A DNA stretch of 64,000 bases from DATKBT01 sp035546295 (GCA_035546295.1 DATKBT010000125.1:124001-188000); one strand, 5' to 3'. Positions 42,892 to 51,725 are shown, counted from the first letter of the stretch. The notes: generated from the letters alone by a model not told the origin. A program made the numbers and translations.

Positions 42892-43419
42892 TCAACCGGC
42901 GGCGGAGAGCCTCTCGAGGACGAGGTCGGTGACGTCGAGAGAGTCGCCGGCGAAGATGACGAATCCGGAGGCTTTGTTGAGGATGAGGTCCCAACCCTGT
43001 TCCTGCTGCAGGGTGCGAAACAGCGGCTCGACCGCCGCCGCGAAGCGCTGCCGGCTGTCGGTCTCGAGCTTCGCCGCCTGGCGGGTGGCGTCCTCCGCGA
43101 TCCGGCGGGCGGTGCGCTCGTGGTCCTGGAGCCGACGCTCCAGCTCGCGACGCTGATCCGGGGTGGCCGTCACCTCCTGTTGTTGCAGGGTGGCGATGGC
43201 GTCTCGCTCCTTCTCGAGCTCCAGGCGCGTGCGCTCTTCGAGCTCCTGGATCTCGGCCTGCAGGGACTGCCCGATGGCGGACTCGGCGAACACCGCCTCG
43301 AGATTGACCACCGCGATCTTGGGCGCGCTCTCCTGGGCGAGGGCCGGCGTCGAGACGGCGAGGAGGCCCAGGAGGGCGAGCAGGAGATGGATGGCCGTTC
43401 GGCTGGAAAGGTGCACCAT
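42892..43419 (-). CDS. OmpH/Skp-family periplasmic chaperone
   Basis: The 175-residue protein has a signal peptide (MVHLSSRTAIHLLLALLGLL...ALAQ). The OmpH start KIAVVNLEAVFAES follows, then a long charged coiled coil (SLQAEIQELEERTRLELEKERDA, QRRELERRLQDHERTARRIAE), then GWDLILNKASGFVIFAGDSLDVTDLVLERL. Skp-like proteins bind unfolded outer-membrane proteins in the periplasm. It is the first gene of the minus-strand run and is divergent from the MenC-type gene. Confidence 0.92.
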   Translation of the reverse strand: MVHLSSRTAIHLLLALLGLLAVSTPALAQESAPKIAVVNLEAVFAESAIGQSLQAEIQELEERTRLELEKERDAIATLQQQEVTATPDQRRELERRLQDHERTARRIAEDATRQAAKLETDSRQRFAAAVEPLFRTLQQEQGWDLILNKASGFVIFAGDSLDVTDLVLERLSAAG

Positions 43420-43486
43420 GGAGCGTTCTCCAGAGGAGGTCGAATGGTCCGAACCGGCCGCCTAGGCTAGCATCCGGCGCGTCGCG

Positions 43487-44608
43487 ATGATCCAGGTCCG
43501 GCGCATCACCCTGCACGAGATCCGCCTTCCGCTCAGGGAGCCGTTCGCGATCTCTTCGGGGGTGACGACCACCCGGCGCATCCTGCTGGTCCACCTCGAG
43601 GCGGCAGACGGCGTCGAGGCTTGGTCCGAGTGCGTCGCCGGCGACTTTCCGAACTACTCGCCGGAGACCATCGACACCGCCTGGCTGGCGATCCGCGAGT
43701 GGTTCGGGTCTCGCCTGCTGGGTGTGGAGCTGGGCGCTCCGGAGGAGGCCCACCGCCGGCTGAGCGCCGACGTGCGCGGTCACGAGATGGCCCGGGCGGC
43801 GCTCGAGATGGGAGTCTGGGCCCTGTTCGCCACGGTGCGGGGCGTCAGCCTCTCCCGGTTGCTCGGGGGCGAGCGGCCGGTGGTCGAGACCGGCATCTCG
43901 CTCGGTATCCAGGCGGATCCCGCCGCGTTGGTCGAGCGTGCGCGCGCCGCCCTCGAGCAGGGCTACCGGAAGATCAAGATCAAGATCAAGCCCGGCCGGG
44001 ACGTGGAGTTCGTGGCGGCGGCGAGAGCGGAGCTGGGGCCGGAGGCGCCGCTGATGGCCGATGCCAACAACGCCTACACGCTCGCCGACGCCGACCACCT
44101 GGCGCGCCTCGACGACTTCGACCTGGTGATGATCGAGCAGCCGCTCGCCTGGGACGACGTGATCCGCCACGCCGAGCTCCAGCGGCGGCTGCGCACGCCG
44201 ATCTGCCTCGACGAGTCGATCACGTGCATCGAGCGAGCCGAGGACATGATCCGTCTCGACAGCGGCCGGATCGTCAACATCAAGCCCGGTCGGGTCGGCG
44301 GCTTCTCGGTCTCGAAGCAGATCCACGACCTCTGCGCGAGCCACGACATCCCGGTGTGGTGCGGAGGGATGCTCGAAAGCGGGGTGGGGCGGGCCTACAA
44401 CGTCGCACTCGCCTCGCTGCCGAATTTCCGGATCCCGGGCGACGTCAGCCCGAGCGCCCGCTACTGGGAGCGCGACGTCGTCGATCCCGAGTGGGTGATG
44501 AACGAGCGGGGCGAGATCACGGTCCCCGAGCACCCCGGCCTGGGGGTGACCGTCGACGTCGAGCGCATCGAGGCGCTGACGGTGCGCTCAGAGCGCTTTT
44601 CAGCCTAG
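43487..44608 (+). CDS. menC: Enolase-superfamily o-succinylbenzoate synthase / N-succinylamino-acid racemase
   Basis: The 373-residue protein has the MenC/NSAR layout: LPLREPFAISSGVTTTRRILLV, YRKIKIKIKPG with catalytic Lys164/Lys166, metal ligands Asp192 (MADANNAY), Glu217 (MIEQPL) and Asp242 (LDESI), and Lys266 in NIKPGR. The C-terminal CGGMLESGVGRAYNVALASL matches class 2 MenC. It could make o-succinylbenzoate for menaquinone or racemise N-succinylated amino acids, or both. No other men gene is in the window. It starts at ATG 43487 and is convergent with the chorismatase gene. Confidence 0.88.
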   Translation: MIQVRRITLHEIRLPLREPFAISSGVTTTRRILLVHLEAADGVEAWSECVAGDFPNYSPETIDTAWLAIREWFGSRLLGVELGAPEEAHRRLSADVRGHEMARAALEMGVWALFATVRGVSLSRLLGGERPVVETGISLGIQADPAALVERARAALEQGYRKIKIKIKPGRDVEFVAAARAELGPEAPLMADANNAYTLADADHLARLDDFDLVMIEQPLAWDDVIRHAELQRRLRTPICLDESITCIERAEDMIRLDSGRIVNIKPGRVGGFSVSKQIHDLCASHDIPVWCGGMLESGVGRAYNVALASLPNFRIPGDVSPSARYWERDVVDPEWVMNERGEITVPEHPGLGVTVDVERIEALTVRSERFSA

Positions 44609-44610
44609 AA

Positions 44611-44634
44611 GTCTGTCCGAGTCGGCGGACAGAC
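44611..44634. terminator. Hairpin just after the MenC-type gene
   Basis: GTCTGTCCG (44611-44619) pairs perfectly with CGGACAGAC (44626-44634) across a six-base loop, starting two bases after the stop. There is no T-run, so it is only a candidate terminator. It overlaps the first repeat unit. Confidence 0.45.
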
Positions 44635-44867
44635 GAGTTGGCTCTCGAGGGTCCGGTTCTGCGGCTGTCCGCGGCGACACGCCGAAGGCGCCTGGAGCCG
44701 CGAGAACATCTAGCCGGAGAATGTGCTACTCAGCACATTCGGAGGCGACAGACGAGTTGGCTCTCGAGGGTCCGGTTCTGCGGCTGTCCGCGGCGACGCG
44801 CCGAAGGCGCCTGGAGCCGCGAGAACATCTAGCCGGAGAATGTGCTACTCAGCACATTCGGAGGCTA
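44630..44867. repeat. 119-bp direct repeat, two tandem copies
   Basis: Copies at 44630-44748 and 44749-44867 differ at only about two positions. Each holds the inverted repeat GAATGTGCT-ACTC-AGCACATTC (44719-44740 and 44838-44859). In the second copy an outer CTAGCC/GGCTAG pair extends it to 44829-44868. The array lies between the converging MenC-type and chorismatase genes and overlaps the chorismatase stop. It looks like an intergenic repeat element, or a bidirectional terminator duplicated in tandem. Confidence 0.9.
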
Positions 44868-45833
44868 GGACAGCCGTGCCACGCCCTCGATCTCGAGCAG
44901 GAGCTCGGGGCGGCAGAGGTCGCTCTGAACCAGCTCGAGCCTTTCGACCGAAGGGAAACGGGCGGCGAGCGTCCGGCTCAGGTAGCAGGAGTCCTCCGCG
45001 CGCGGGTGGTAGACGCGCAGGTGCTCGAAGCGGTCGAGGGCGTCGGCTCCGGCACGAGAGGCCGCGCGCACCAGCGCCTCCAGGTTGAGGGCGGTCTCCT
45101 CGAGCTGGCCGTCGAGGTCGCCGAGATGGGCGGAATCCTCGCCGGCGACGCTGGCGGTGCCGCCGACCAGCAGCCAGTCGACGCCGTGCCCGTTGAACAG
45201 CCGGGTCGCCCGTGCGAAGCAGGGGGGGAGCGGCCCGTAGCGCGGCGAGTAGCGATAGGCCGAGATCTGACGCGGGTTCTCGACCGGGGTCCCGGGATGA
45301 CGCGCGCACAGGCAGTGGACGTCCAAGTGGCGCCCCGCCTGCCCGGTGCCGGTGGCGGTGGGAAGCTGGAGCGCGAAGTTCGAGCGCGACTCGAACCACT
45401 GCTCGTAGGCCTCGAAACGGCCCGCATTGAACTCCATGTAGCGGTGGGGCAGCTGGCCGAGCGGCTCGAGGATGCCGGGAATGAAGTTCCAGATGCGGAC
45501 CGGGTGCGGAGTGCTCGTCCGCTTCGCCAGGAGCCGGCGCAGCGACTCGTAGAGGCACCGGGCTCCGGCGCGGAACTCGCCGGCGTCGAGATCGACGGCG
45601 TCGACCAGGCGCAGGGAGACCAGTGAGAATGCCCTCCCCCCGACGGTGCGCGCCAGGGTCCCCGGCTCCCCCTGCAGCCAGGGAGCGCCCTGCGCGTCCC
45701 CGACCAGGAGCCGGGTCCAGAGCGGAGGTCCGGGATGACGCTCTTCGGCCTCGACGGCGGCGGGCGCCTCGGCCGGAGTCACGATTTCCTGCATGAGATG
45801 CGGGAGGTTAGAGGAAGCACCGAGGAGCGTCAA
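44865..45833 (-). CDS. Chorismatase (XanB2/Hyg5-like 3-/4-hydroxybenzoate synthase)
   Basis: The 322-residue protein has chorismatase-type motifs: RIWNFIPGILEP, YMEFNAGRFEAYEQW, LPTATGTG, VHCLCARHPGTPVENPRQISAYRYSPRYGPLPPCFARAT (ends only) and LLVGGTASVAGEDSAHLGDL, with a trimeric-barrel-like C-terminus. These enzymes hydrolyse chorismate to 3-hydroxybenzoate, 4-hydroxybenzoate or a dihydroxycyclohexadiene. XanB2 makes both benzoates for xanthomonadin. The start is TTG 45833, overlapping the deacetylase stop as TTGA. ATG 45794 is an alternative. Together with the following ligase-ACP-ketosynthase set it supplies the aryl starter. Confidence 0.88.
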   Translation of the reverse strand: MTLLGASSNLPHLMQEIVTPAEAPAAVEAEERHPGPPLWTRLLVGDAQGAPWLQGEPGTLARTVGGRAFSLVSLRLVDAVDLDAGEFRAGARCLYESLRRLLAKRTSTPHPVRIWNFIPGILEPLGQLPHRYMEFNAGRFEAYEQWFESRSNFALQLPTATGTGQAGRHLDVHCLCARHPGTPVENPRQISAYRYSPRYGPLPPCFARATRLFNGHGVDWLLVGGTASVAGEDSAHLGDLDGQLEETALNLEALVRAASRAGADALDRFEHLRVYHPRAEDSCYLSRTLAARFPSVERLELVQSDLCRPELLLEIEGVARLS

Positions 45834-46630
45834 TCACCGCCGCTCGGCGCCGGCAACGGGAGCGACACGAGGCCGAGCTCCCGCAGGTCTCGCAGCAGGT
45901 GCGGCAGCACGTGGAGGATCGGAGCGCGGCCATCGGCGAGCCGGCGATCGTGCAGCATCAGGATGTCGCCTTTCGCGAGCTCGGAGGAGAGACGCCGATG
46001 GACCCGATCGGGGTCGCGGGTGATGGTGTCGAAGCCTCGTCGAGTCCAGGACACGAGGTGGAGGCCGAGCCGGGCGAGGACCGGCTCCAGCCAGGGGCTG
46101 CGGACTCCGGCCGGAGCGCGCAGGTACCGAGGGATGCGCCCGGTCAGGCCGCTCAGCACCTCCTGCGCGGTCGACAACTCACGACGCAGCGCACGAGGCG
46201 GATAGAAGCTGAACCACGAGGAGTGCCGGTGGGTGTGGTTCTCGACGCGATGGCCGCGCGCGACCAGGTCGGCGACCAGCTCGGGATGGCGCTGCGCTCG
46301 CTGGCCGATGCAGAAGAACGTGGCGCGGTGGCCGCCTGCATCGAGCAGATCGAGGACCGGGGGGGTGACCTCGGGATCGGGGCCGTCGTCGAAGGTCAGC
46401 GCGATCCCCGGAAAGTCGCGGGGAAGCCGGCTCAGGTTCGGCCCGAGCGCGCGGCTGCGCGGAGTGGCCCCGAGGATCGCGAGCATCGCGTGGTTGCCGA
46501 AGAGCGCCGGCAGCGCGACCGGCCACGACGAAGGGCGCAGCGCGAGCGCGGCGAGACCGCCGGCGTGCACCAGGGCAGTGAGCCATAGGAGCGGTGAGCC
46601 CCGAAAGGGGCGGGGCTCGAGGGCCGTCAT
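45830..46630 (-). CDS. Polysaccharide deacetylase with N-terminal membrane helices
   Basis: The 266-residue protein has two hydrophobic segments (LWLTALVHAGGLAALAL, WPVALPALFGNHAMLAILG). The NodB domain follows: IALTFDDGPDPEVT (catalytic Asp and metal Asp), ENHTHRHSS (metal histidines), RAPAGVRSPWLEP and ILMLHD. All the NodB motifs are present, so it should deacetylate an N- or O-acetyl sugar at the membrane. It is coupled by ATGA overlap to the ligase and by TTGA to the chorismatase. This suggests a sugar-modification step of the pigment or its carrier. Confidence 0.88.
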   Translation of the reverse strand: MTALEPRPFRGSPLLWLTALVHAGGLAALALRPSSWPVALPALFGNHAMLAILGATPRSRALGPNLSRLPRDFPGIALTFDDGPDPEVTPPVLDLLDAGGHRATFFCIGQRAQRHPELVADLVARGHRVENHTHRHSSWFSFYPPRALRRELSTAQEVLSGLTGRIPRYLRAPAGVRSPWLEPVLARLGLHLVSWTRRGFDTITRDPDRVHRRLSSELAKGDILMLHDRRLADGRAPILHVLPHLLRDLRELGLVSLPLPAPSGGD

Positions 46631-48048
46631 CGCCCCGCGGCCAGCTCGAGCAGGGCGGGCCGATCCAGCTTGCCGCGCGTCGTCCGTGGCAGTGCGTCGA
46701 CGATGTGCAGGCTGCGCGGAACCTTGAAGTCGGCGAGGCGGCCTCGGCAGAACGCCAGGATCTCCTCCACCCCCGGCGACCGCTCCAGCCCGGGGTTCAA
46801 AGTGACGACGGCGCGGATGCCCTCGCTGCGGCCGTTCTGGAAACCGACGGCGACCGCCTCCTCGACCCCCGGGCATTGCAGGAGGACGTCCTCGATCTCG
46901 GAGGGCTGGACCTTCCTGCCCTTGACGTTGATCACCGAGTCGACGCGGCCGACGAGGCGCAGGCACCCGCCGTGGATCCGGCCCAGGTCGGCGGTGCGGA
47001 AGACGCCGCCGCTCAGCGCGGCGTCGCCCTCCGGGACGTAGCTGCGTGCCACGCTGCGCGAGCGGACCACGACGCGGCCGATGCTGCCGGCGCCCGCAGC
47101 GCCCTCGATCTCGATCTCCACCCCCTCCACCGGGGAGCCGAGGTGACCCTGCTCGCCGGCCGCACCGCTGCGGTCGTAGGCGATGCCGCCGCACTCGCTG
47201 GCGCCGTAGAAGACGTGGACGGGCAGTCCGTAGCGCTCGCGGAAGGCGCGCGCCGTGGCCGGCTCGAGGGGTGCGCCGGCGGTGACCACGAGGCGCAGCG
47301 ACTGCGGGAGCTCGGGACGGGTTTCCGAGCGCAGCAGGCCGCGGAGCCAAGCGGGGACCGTGGGCAGGAAGGTGACGCCGTGGCCGCGCAGCGCGCGCAG
47401 GGCGCCGAGCGGATCGCCGGGGGCCGGCACCACGGCGACCGCGTCCCGGGCCAGGACCGGAAGCGCCGCGGACGAGAGCCCGTAGGAGTGCGACCAGGGA
47501 ATGCCGCCCAGGATGCGCTCGTCCTCGAGCAGCTCCATCGAGCGCGCGAGCGCGTCCTCGTCCGCCAGCAGTGCGACCTCGGGGGTCGCGATGCCCCGCG
47601 GCTCGCCGGTCGATCCCGAGGTCAGCTTGACCACCGCGTCGTCCGGCCGGGTCCAGGGCACCTCGGCACCGCCCCCGAGCGCCCGCAGCTCGAACCCGCG
47701 GCTCCCGGGCTCCGGCCAGACGCGGCGAACGGCCACCAGGGCAGCGGGCCGGAGCCGCCGGCAGAGTCGCTGCGTCTCCTCGTGCCGCGCCGAGGTGTCG
47801 AGGAGCAGGGCGACCAGCTCGAGCCGGCGCAGGGCCAGCAGCGCGGCGAGGAAGCCAGGCCCGTTGACGGCCGCCAGACCGACCAGCGCGCCCGGGGCCA
47901 ACCGCAGCTCGGCCAGCTCGAATTCGAGCCGTCGGGCGAGCAGGTCGAGATCGCGCACCGTCGCGGAGCGTCCCTCGCAGCGCACGGCGATGGCATCGGG
48001 GGCGCTGCGGCGCCGTCGGGCGAAGCGCTCGGCCAGTGTCGTGTCCAT
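46627..48048 (-). CDS. AMP-dependent acyl/aryl ligase (adenylate-forming)
   Basis: The 473-residue protein has VVKLTSGSTGEPRGIA (P-loop), GIPWSHSYGLSS, VFYGASECGGIAYD, TADLGR and VINVKGRKVQPSEIEDVLL, and the catalytic Lys in RTTRGKLDRPAL. It is shorter than FadD (about 550) and fits the aryl-activating ligases of aryl-polyene clusters, loading hydroxybenzoate to ACP or CoA. ATG 48048 (MDTTLAERFARR) is preferred. A TATACT -10 element on the minus strand at 48075-48080 lies about 30 bases upstream. First gene of the minus-strand ligase-deacetylase-chorismatase operon. Confidence 0.9.
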   Translation of the reverse strand: MDTTLAERFARRRRSAPDAIAVRCEGRSATVRDLDLLARRLEFELAELRLAPGALVGLAAVNGPGFLAALLALRRLELVALLLDTSARHEETQRLCRRLRPAALVAVRRVWPEPGSRGFELRALGGGAEVPWTRPDDAVVKLTSGSTGEPRGIATPEVALLADEDALARSMELLEDERILGGIPWSHSYGLSSAALPVLARDAVAVVPAPGDPLGALRALRGHGVTFLPTVPAWLRGLLRSETRPELPQSLRLVVTAGAPLEPATARAFRERYGLPVHVFYGASECGGIAYDRSGAAGEQGHLGSPVEGVEIEIEGAAGAGSIGRVVVRSRSVARSYVPEGDAALSGGVFRTADLGRIHGGCLRLVGRVDSVINVKGRKVQPSEIEDVLLQCPGVEEAVAVGFQNGRSEGIRAVVTLNPGLERSPGVEEILAFCRGRLADFKVPRSLHIVDALPRTTRGKLDRPALLELAAGR

Positions 48049-48275
48049 GGAGTGGGGTCCCGCGGCGGGTCTCCAGTATACTTCCGCCAGCCTCGGTCGC
48101 GGAGTCGGAACGGGGTCCTCGGTGGGGCGCGTCCCGAGGGCCGGGAGAGCTCCGCGAGCGTGTGTGTGCGGCCGGATCCGGGCGCCGATCTGATCGTTGC
48201 ACACCTCTTCGGGTCACGGACATCGGACGCGAGCGACCGTCGCCTTCGGCCGCGCGCGCAAGGAGTCGATTCGGA
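48049..48275. promoter_or_regulatory. Divergent promoter region of the polyene cluster
   Basis: This 227-bp gap separates the ligase operon (minus) from the ACP operon (plus). It has a TATACT-like -10 for the minus strand at 48075-48080 and AAGGAG at 48260-48265, ten bases before the ACP start. I see no clear repressor palindrome. A shared divergent promoter is inferred. Confidence 0.5.
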
Positions 48276-48557
48276 ATGGCTGACCAGGAGACAACCGACG
48301 CCGGCATCCGCGAGCGGATCAAGGCCGTGATCATCGAGAGCCTCGGCCTGGAGGGGATGACGCCCGAGATGATCGAGGACGATGCGCCGCTGTTCGGCGA
48401 TGGTCTGGGGCTCGACTCGGTCGACGCGCTCGAGCTGATGGTGGTCCTCGAGAAGGACTTCGGCGTCCAGATCGACAACCAGGAGATCGACCCCGAGGCG
48501 TTCGCGTCGGTCGCTTCGCTCGAGCGTTTCATCCGCGAGCTGCAGGGCCGGGATTGA
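48276..48557 (+). CDS. Acyl carrier protein
   Basis: The 93-residue acidic helical protein has the phosphopantetheine site GLDSVDALEL with Ser48, and IKAVIIESLGLEGMTP before it. The start is ATG 48276 with AAGGAG ten bases upstream. Its TGA overlaps the ketosynthase start as TTGA. In context it is the carrier of the growing polyene. Confidence 0.95.
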   Translation: MADQETTDAGIRERIKAVIIESLGLEGMTPEMIEDDAPLFGDGLGLDSVDALELMVVLEKDFGVQIDNQEIDPEAFASVASLERFIRELQGRD

Positions 48558-49813
48558 AGCGCGTCGTGGTCACTGGCCTCGGGGCTGTGAGCGGCTTCGG
48601 CTGGGGGGTCGAGGCGCTGCGCGCGGGTCTCGGCAGCGGCGAGACCGCGGTCAGGGCGCCCCGCCGGCTGGCGGTCGACGGTCACCGCACCGGCCTCGCC
48701 TCGGAGGTCCCCGAAGACTCGGAGAGCGCCCGCTTCGTGCCGGACACGGCGCTCTCTCGCGCCGACCGCTACGCGCTGTTCGCGGCGCGGGAGGCGATCG
48801 GACGGGCGGGTCTGTGCGAGCCCTCGCCGATCCCGCGGTCGCGCATGGGGGTCTTCTTCGGCGGCTGCACGGCGGGCATGGCGGAGGCCGAGGAGTTCTT
48901 CGCCCGACTGATCGGCGCCGCGGCGGGGCGCCCGCGGCTGCGCAGCCTGATGTCCCACCAGCTCGACGGGCCGGGCAACGCGGTCGCGCGCGATCTCGGG
49001 GTCGAGGGGCCCGTGGAGACGGTGTCGAGCGCGTGCGCGAGCGGCGGCCTGGCGATTCAGGCCGCGTTCGAGTCGATCCGGCGGGGGGAGGTCGACTTCG
49101 CCGTCGCCGGCGGCGCCGACGTGCTGTGCCAGCTCACCTACGCGGGGTTCAACGCCCTCCGCGCCGTCGACTCCGGCCCGAGTCGGCCCTTTCGCCGGGA
49201 GCGGGCGGGTCTCAGCCTGGGGGAGGGGGCCGGCGCGGTGGTGCTCGAGTCCGCCGAGTCGGCGCGCGCTCGCGGCGCAACCGTCCTCGCCGTCGTCGTC
49301 GGCGCCGGCGCCTCCTGCGATGCGCACCACATGACCGCTCCTCAGCCCGAGGGCGTCGGCGCGGCGGCGGCGGTGGTCGCTGCTCTCGAGGAGAGCGATC
49401 TCGATCCGGGCGCCGTGTCCCTGGTCAACGCCCACGGCACCGGCACCCCGCTCAACGACTCCTCCGAAGCGAATGCGCTGAGGGCGGCGCTGGGCGGCTC
49501 TCGGGAAGGCTCCGTCGAGGCGCCCGTGACTTCCTCCAAGGGCGCGATCGGGCACCTGCTGGGCTCGGCGGGCGCCATCGAGGCGGTCGCCACGGTGCTG
49601 GCGATCGCCGACCGGACGCTGCAGCCGACCGCCGGCGGCGGTCCCGCCGATCCCGAGCTGGGCGTCGACGTCGTGATCGGCTCGCCGCGCCCTCTCCCCG
49701 CGCAGGGTCCGCTGGTCGGGCTGAGCACGAGCTTCGCCTTCGGCGGCTCCAACGTGGCGGTGCTGATCGGGTCTCCTGACGGAGGGGAGTCTGCGGACGG
49801 AGGGGAGGAGTGA
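48554..49813 (+). CDS. Beta-ketoacyl-ACP synthase (FabF-like)
   Basis: The 419-residue ketosynthase has active Cys161 in VSSACASGG, His294 in NAHGTGTPLND and His334 in SSKGAIGHLLGSAG, with Lys329. All catalytic residues are intact. TTG 48554 overlaps the ACP stop. It is followed by a paralogue lacking all three residues, as in KS-alpha/KS-beta heterodimers, and should perform the condensations of polyene assembly. Confidence 0.95.
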   Translation: MKRVVVTGLGAVSGFGWGVEALRAGLGSGETAVRAPRRLAVDGHRTGLASEVPEDSESARFVPDTALSRADRYALFAAREAIGRAGLCEPSPIPRSRMGVFFGGCTAGMAEAEEFFARLIGAAAGRPRLRSLMSHQLDGPGNAVARDLGVEGPVETVSSACASGGLAIQAAFESIRRGEVDFAVAGGADVLCQLTYAGFNALRAVDSGPSRPFRRERAGLSLGEGAGAVVLESAESARARGATVLAVVVGAGASCDAHHMTAPQPEGVGAAAAVVAALEESDLDPGAVSLVNAHGTGTPLNDSSEANALRAALGGSREGSVEAPVTSSKGAIGHLLGSAGAIEAVATVLAIADRTLQPTAGGGPADPELGVDVVIGSPRPLPAQGPLVGLSTSFAFGGSNVAVLIGSPDGGESADGGEE

Positions 49814-51054
49814 GCGCGGGGTCCGCCGATGCCGTCATCACCGGCTACGGCGTGGTCACCTCGGCCGGCTGCGACCGCTCGACCTGCGCGGCCGCGCTCG
49901 CCGCCTCTCGCGGCCGCTTCACCGAGATCGATCGCGGCGCCGGCTACCACCGGCGTCCGGGCGCCCGCCTCGGCGCGACGGTCGCGGCTTCGGAGCTCAC
50001 GCCCTGGCTGAGCCCGGCCCAGGCGCGGCGGATGAGCCCTCCCTCGCGCTTCGCAGTGGCGGCGGCCCGCCAGGCGATCGAGCAAGCGGGGCTGGAGCCC
50101 CCGGAGCGCACGCGCGTGCGGTCGAGCCGAGGCGAGACCGGCGTCTTCCTGGGCACGTCGTACGGCCCCTCCTCGTACAGCGAGCGAATCCTGCGTCAGG
50201 TCTTCCTCGAGGGGCCGACCGCCGCTTCTCCGATGCTGTTCACCGAGTCGGTGGCCAACGCCCCCGCGGCGCAGGTCGCGCTCCTGAGGAAAGCCTACGG
50301 TCCGAACGTGACGGTGACCGAGCGCGAGGCGAGCGCCGTGATGGCGCTCGGGCGCGCGGCGTTGGCGGTCGCCGAGGGTCGGGCGTCGTCGGCGCTCGCC
50401 GGCGGCGTCGAGGAGCTCTGCCCGCTGCTGCACGCCGTGCTCGACGGCTACCGCGCGCTCGCGCACGGCGACGACGAGGCGCCGCGTCCGTTCGACGCGC
50501 GGCGGCGGGGCTTCGTGGCGGGGGAGGGGGCGGTGGTCGCGGTCGTCGAGCGCGAGCGGGACGCGGCGGCGCGCGGCGCGCGCCCCCTGGGCCGGATCGG
50601 GTTCTTCGCTCGCGGCTTCGACCCGACGGCGGCGCCGACCTCCTGGAGCGAGCGGCCGGCGCCGCTCTCGGCTCGCCTCGGCGTCGCGCTCGACGAGGCC
50701 GGCTGGATGCCGGAGTCGATCGACCTGGTGGTCAGCGGCGCGTCGGGCTCGCGTCCCGGCGACCGCGCCGAAGCGAGGGTCCTGCGCACCGTCTGGGGGG
50801 AGCGCCCGCTGCCGCCGGTCCTCGCCCCCAAGGCAGTGCTCGGGGAGTGGGTGGGCGCGCCGCTGATCGCGGGGCTGGCGGCGCTCGAAGGGGGACACTT
50901 CGGAGCGACACCCGGCTTCGAGCAGGTCGATCCCGAGCTCGGCCTGGTCCCCCACGACGGCCGGGAGCTGGAGCCGCCGCGGCGGATCCTGCTCAGCGTG
51001 CTCTCGGCCGGCGGCGCCGGCGCCTGGCTCGGTCTCGAAGGGGCGCCCCGGTGA
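49810..51054 (+). CDS. Chain-length factor (inactive ketosynthase paralogue)
   Basis: The 414-residue protein has the ketosynthase fold (VITGYGVVTSAG, GVFLGTSYGPSSYS, RPFDARRRGFVAGEGAVVAVVE). The Cys position is Glu (TEREASAVMAL, about residue 173), the first His motif is SGASGSR, and the second is KAVLGEWVGAP. All three catalytic residues are therefore replaced. This is the expected pattern of a chain-length factor partner that sets polyene length. GTG 49810 overlaps the upstream TGA. It cannot condense by itself. Confidence 0.9.
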   Translation: MSAGSADAVITGYGVVTSAGCDRSTCAAALAASRGRFTEIDRGAGYHRRPGARLGATVAASELTPWLSPAQARRMSPPSRFAVAAARQAIEQAGLEPPERTRVRSSRGETGVFLGTSYGPSSYSERILRQVFLEGPTAASPMLFTESVANAPAAQVALLRKAYGPNVTVTEREASAVMALGRAALAVAEGRASSALAGGVEELCPLLHAVLDGYRALAHGDDEAPRPFDARRRGFVAGEGAVVAVVERERDAAARGARPLGRIGFFARGFDPTAAPTSWSERPAPLSARLGVALDEAGWMPESIDLVVSGASGSRPGDRAEARVLRTVWGERPLPPVLAPKAVLGEWVGAPLIAGLAALEGGHFGATPGFEQVDPELGLVPHDGRELEPPRRILLSVLSAGGAGAWLGLEGAPR

Positions 51055-51725
51055 CCCGGATCGCGGCCGTGATCCCCGCCTACCAGGCGGAAGCGTGGGT
51101 CGCCGCCGTCGTCCAGGGAGCGCTCGAGCAAGTGGGGTCGGTCTTGGTGGTCGACGACGGATCGACCGATGCGACCTCGGCGCGGGCCCGCGAGGCAGGT
51201 GCCGAGATCGTGCGTCTGCCGGTCAACCGGGGCAAGGGCGCGGCGCTGCGGCGGGCCTTCGACGAGTGGCTCGGGCGCGGGATCGACGCGGTCGTGACGC
51301 TGGACGCCGACGGCCAGCACCTGCCCTCGGAGATCCCTCGGCTGCTCGCCGCTGCGTCCGAGGCCGACCTCGTGCTGGGCAGCCGCGATCATCTCTTTTG
51401 CGGCATGACGGGGCTGCGGCGCTGGAGCAACACCCTGTCGAGCCGGGCGATCTCCATCGCAGCAGGTCTCTCGCTGCCCGACGTGCAGACCGGCTTCCGC
51501 CTCTACACGCGCCGGCTGCTCGAAGCGGTGCCGGTGCGCGAGGACCGGTTCGAGGCCGAGAGCGCGGTCGTGGTGCGGGCGGCCCGCCGCGGCCTGCGCG
51601 TGCGGTGCGTGCCGGTGGAGCTGGGCTTCGCCGATGGAACTCGAACCAGCCACTATCGTCCCTTGATCGATAGCCTCAGGATCGCGCGGGCGGTGGTGGC
51701 GGCACGGTTCGACCGTGCCCGCTGA
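51051..51725 (+). CDS. Family 2 glycosyltransferase (Dpm1/ArnC-like)
   Basis: The 224-residue protein has VIPAYQAEAWVAAVV, VLVVDDGSTDAT, NRGKGAALRRAF, VTLDADGQHLPSEI (metal Asp) and LPDVQTGFRLYTRRLL. This is a GT2 without clear membrane helices. Related proteins occur in xanthomonadin and flexirubin clusters. It may glycosylate the pigment or its anchor lipid. GTG 51051 overlaps the CLF stop. Confidence 0.9.
   Translation: MTRIAAVIPAYQAEAWVAAVVQGALEQVGSVLVVDDGSTDATSARAREAGAEIVRLPVNRGKGAALRRAFDEWLGRGIDAVVTLDADGQHLPSEIPRLLAAASEADLVLGSRDHLFCGMTGLRRWSNTLSSRAISIAAGLSLPDVQTGFRLYTRRLLEAVPVREDRFEAESAVVVRAARRGLRVRCVPVELGFADGTRTSHYRPLIDSLRIARAVVAARFDRAR

Noticed and set aside
44630..44867. Small peptide genes inside the 119-bp repeats
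   Set aside because: Short open frames cross the repeats but have no ribosome binding site or similarity to known peptides and simply run into neighbouring shadows.
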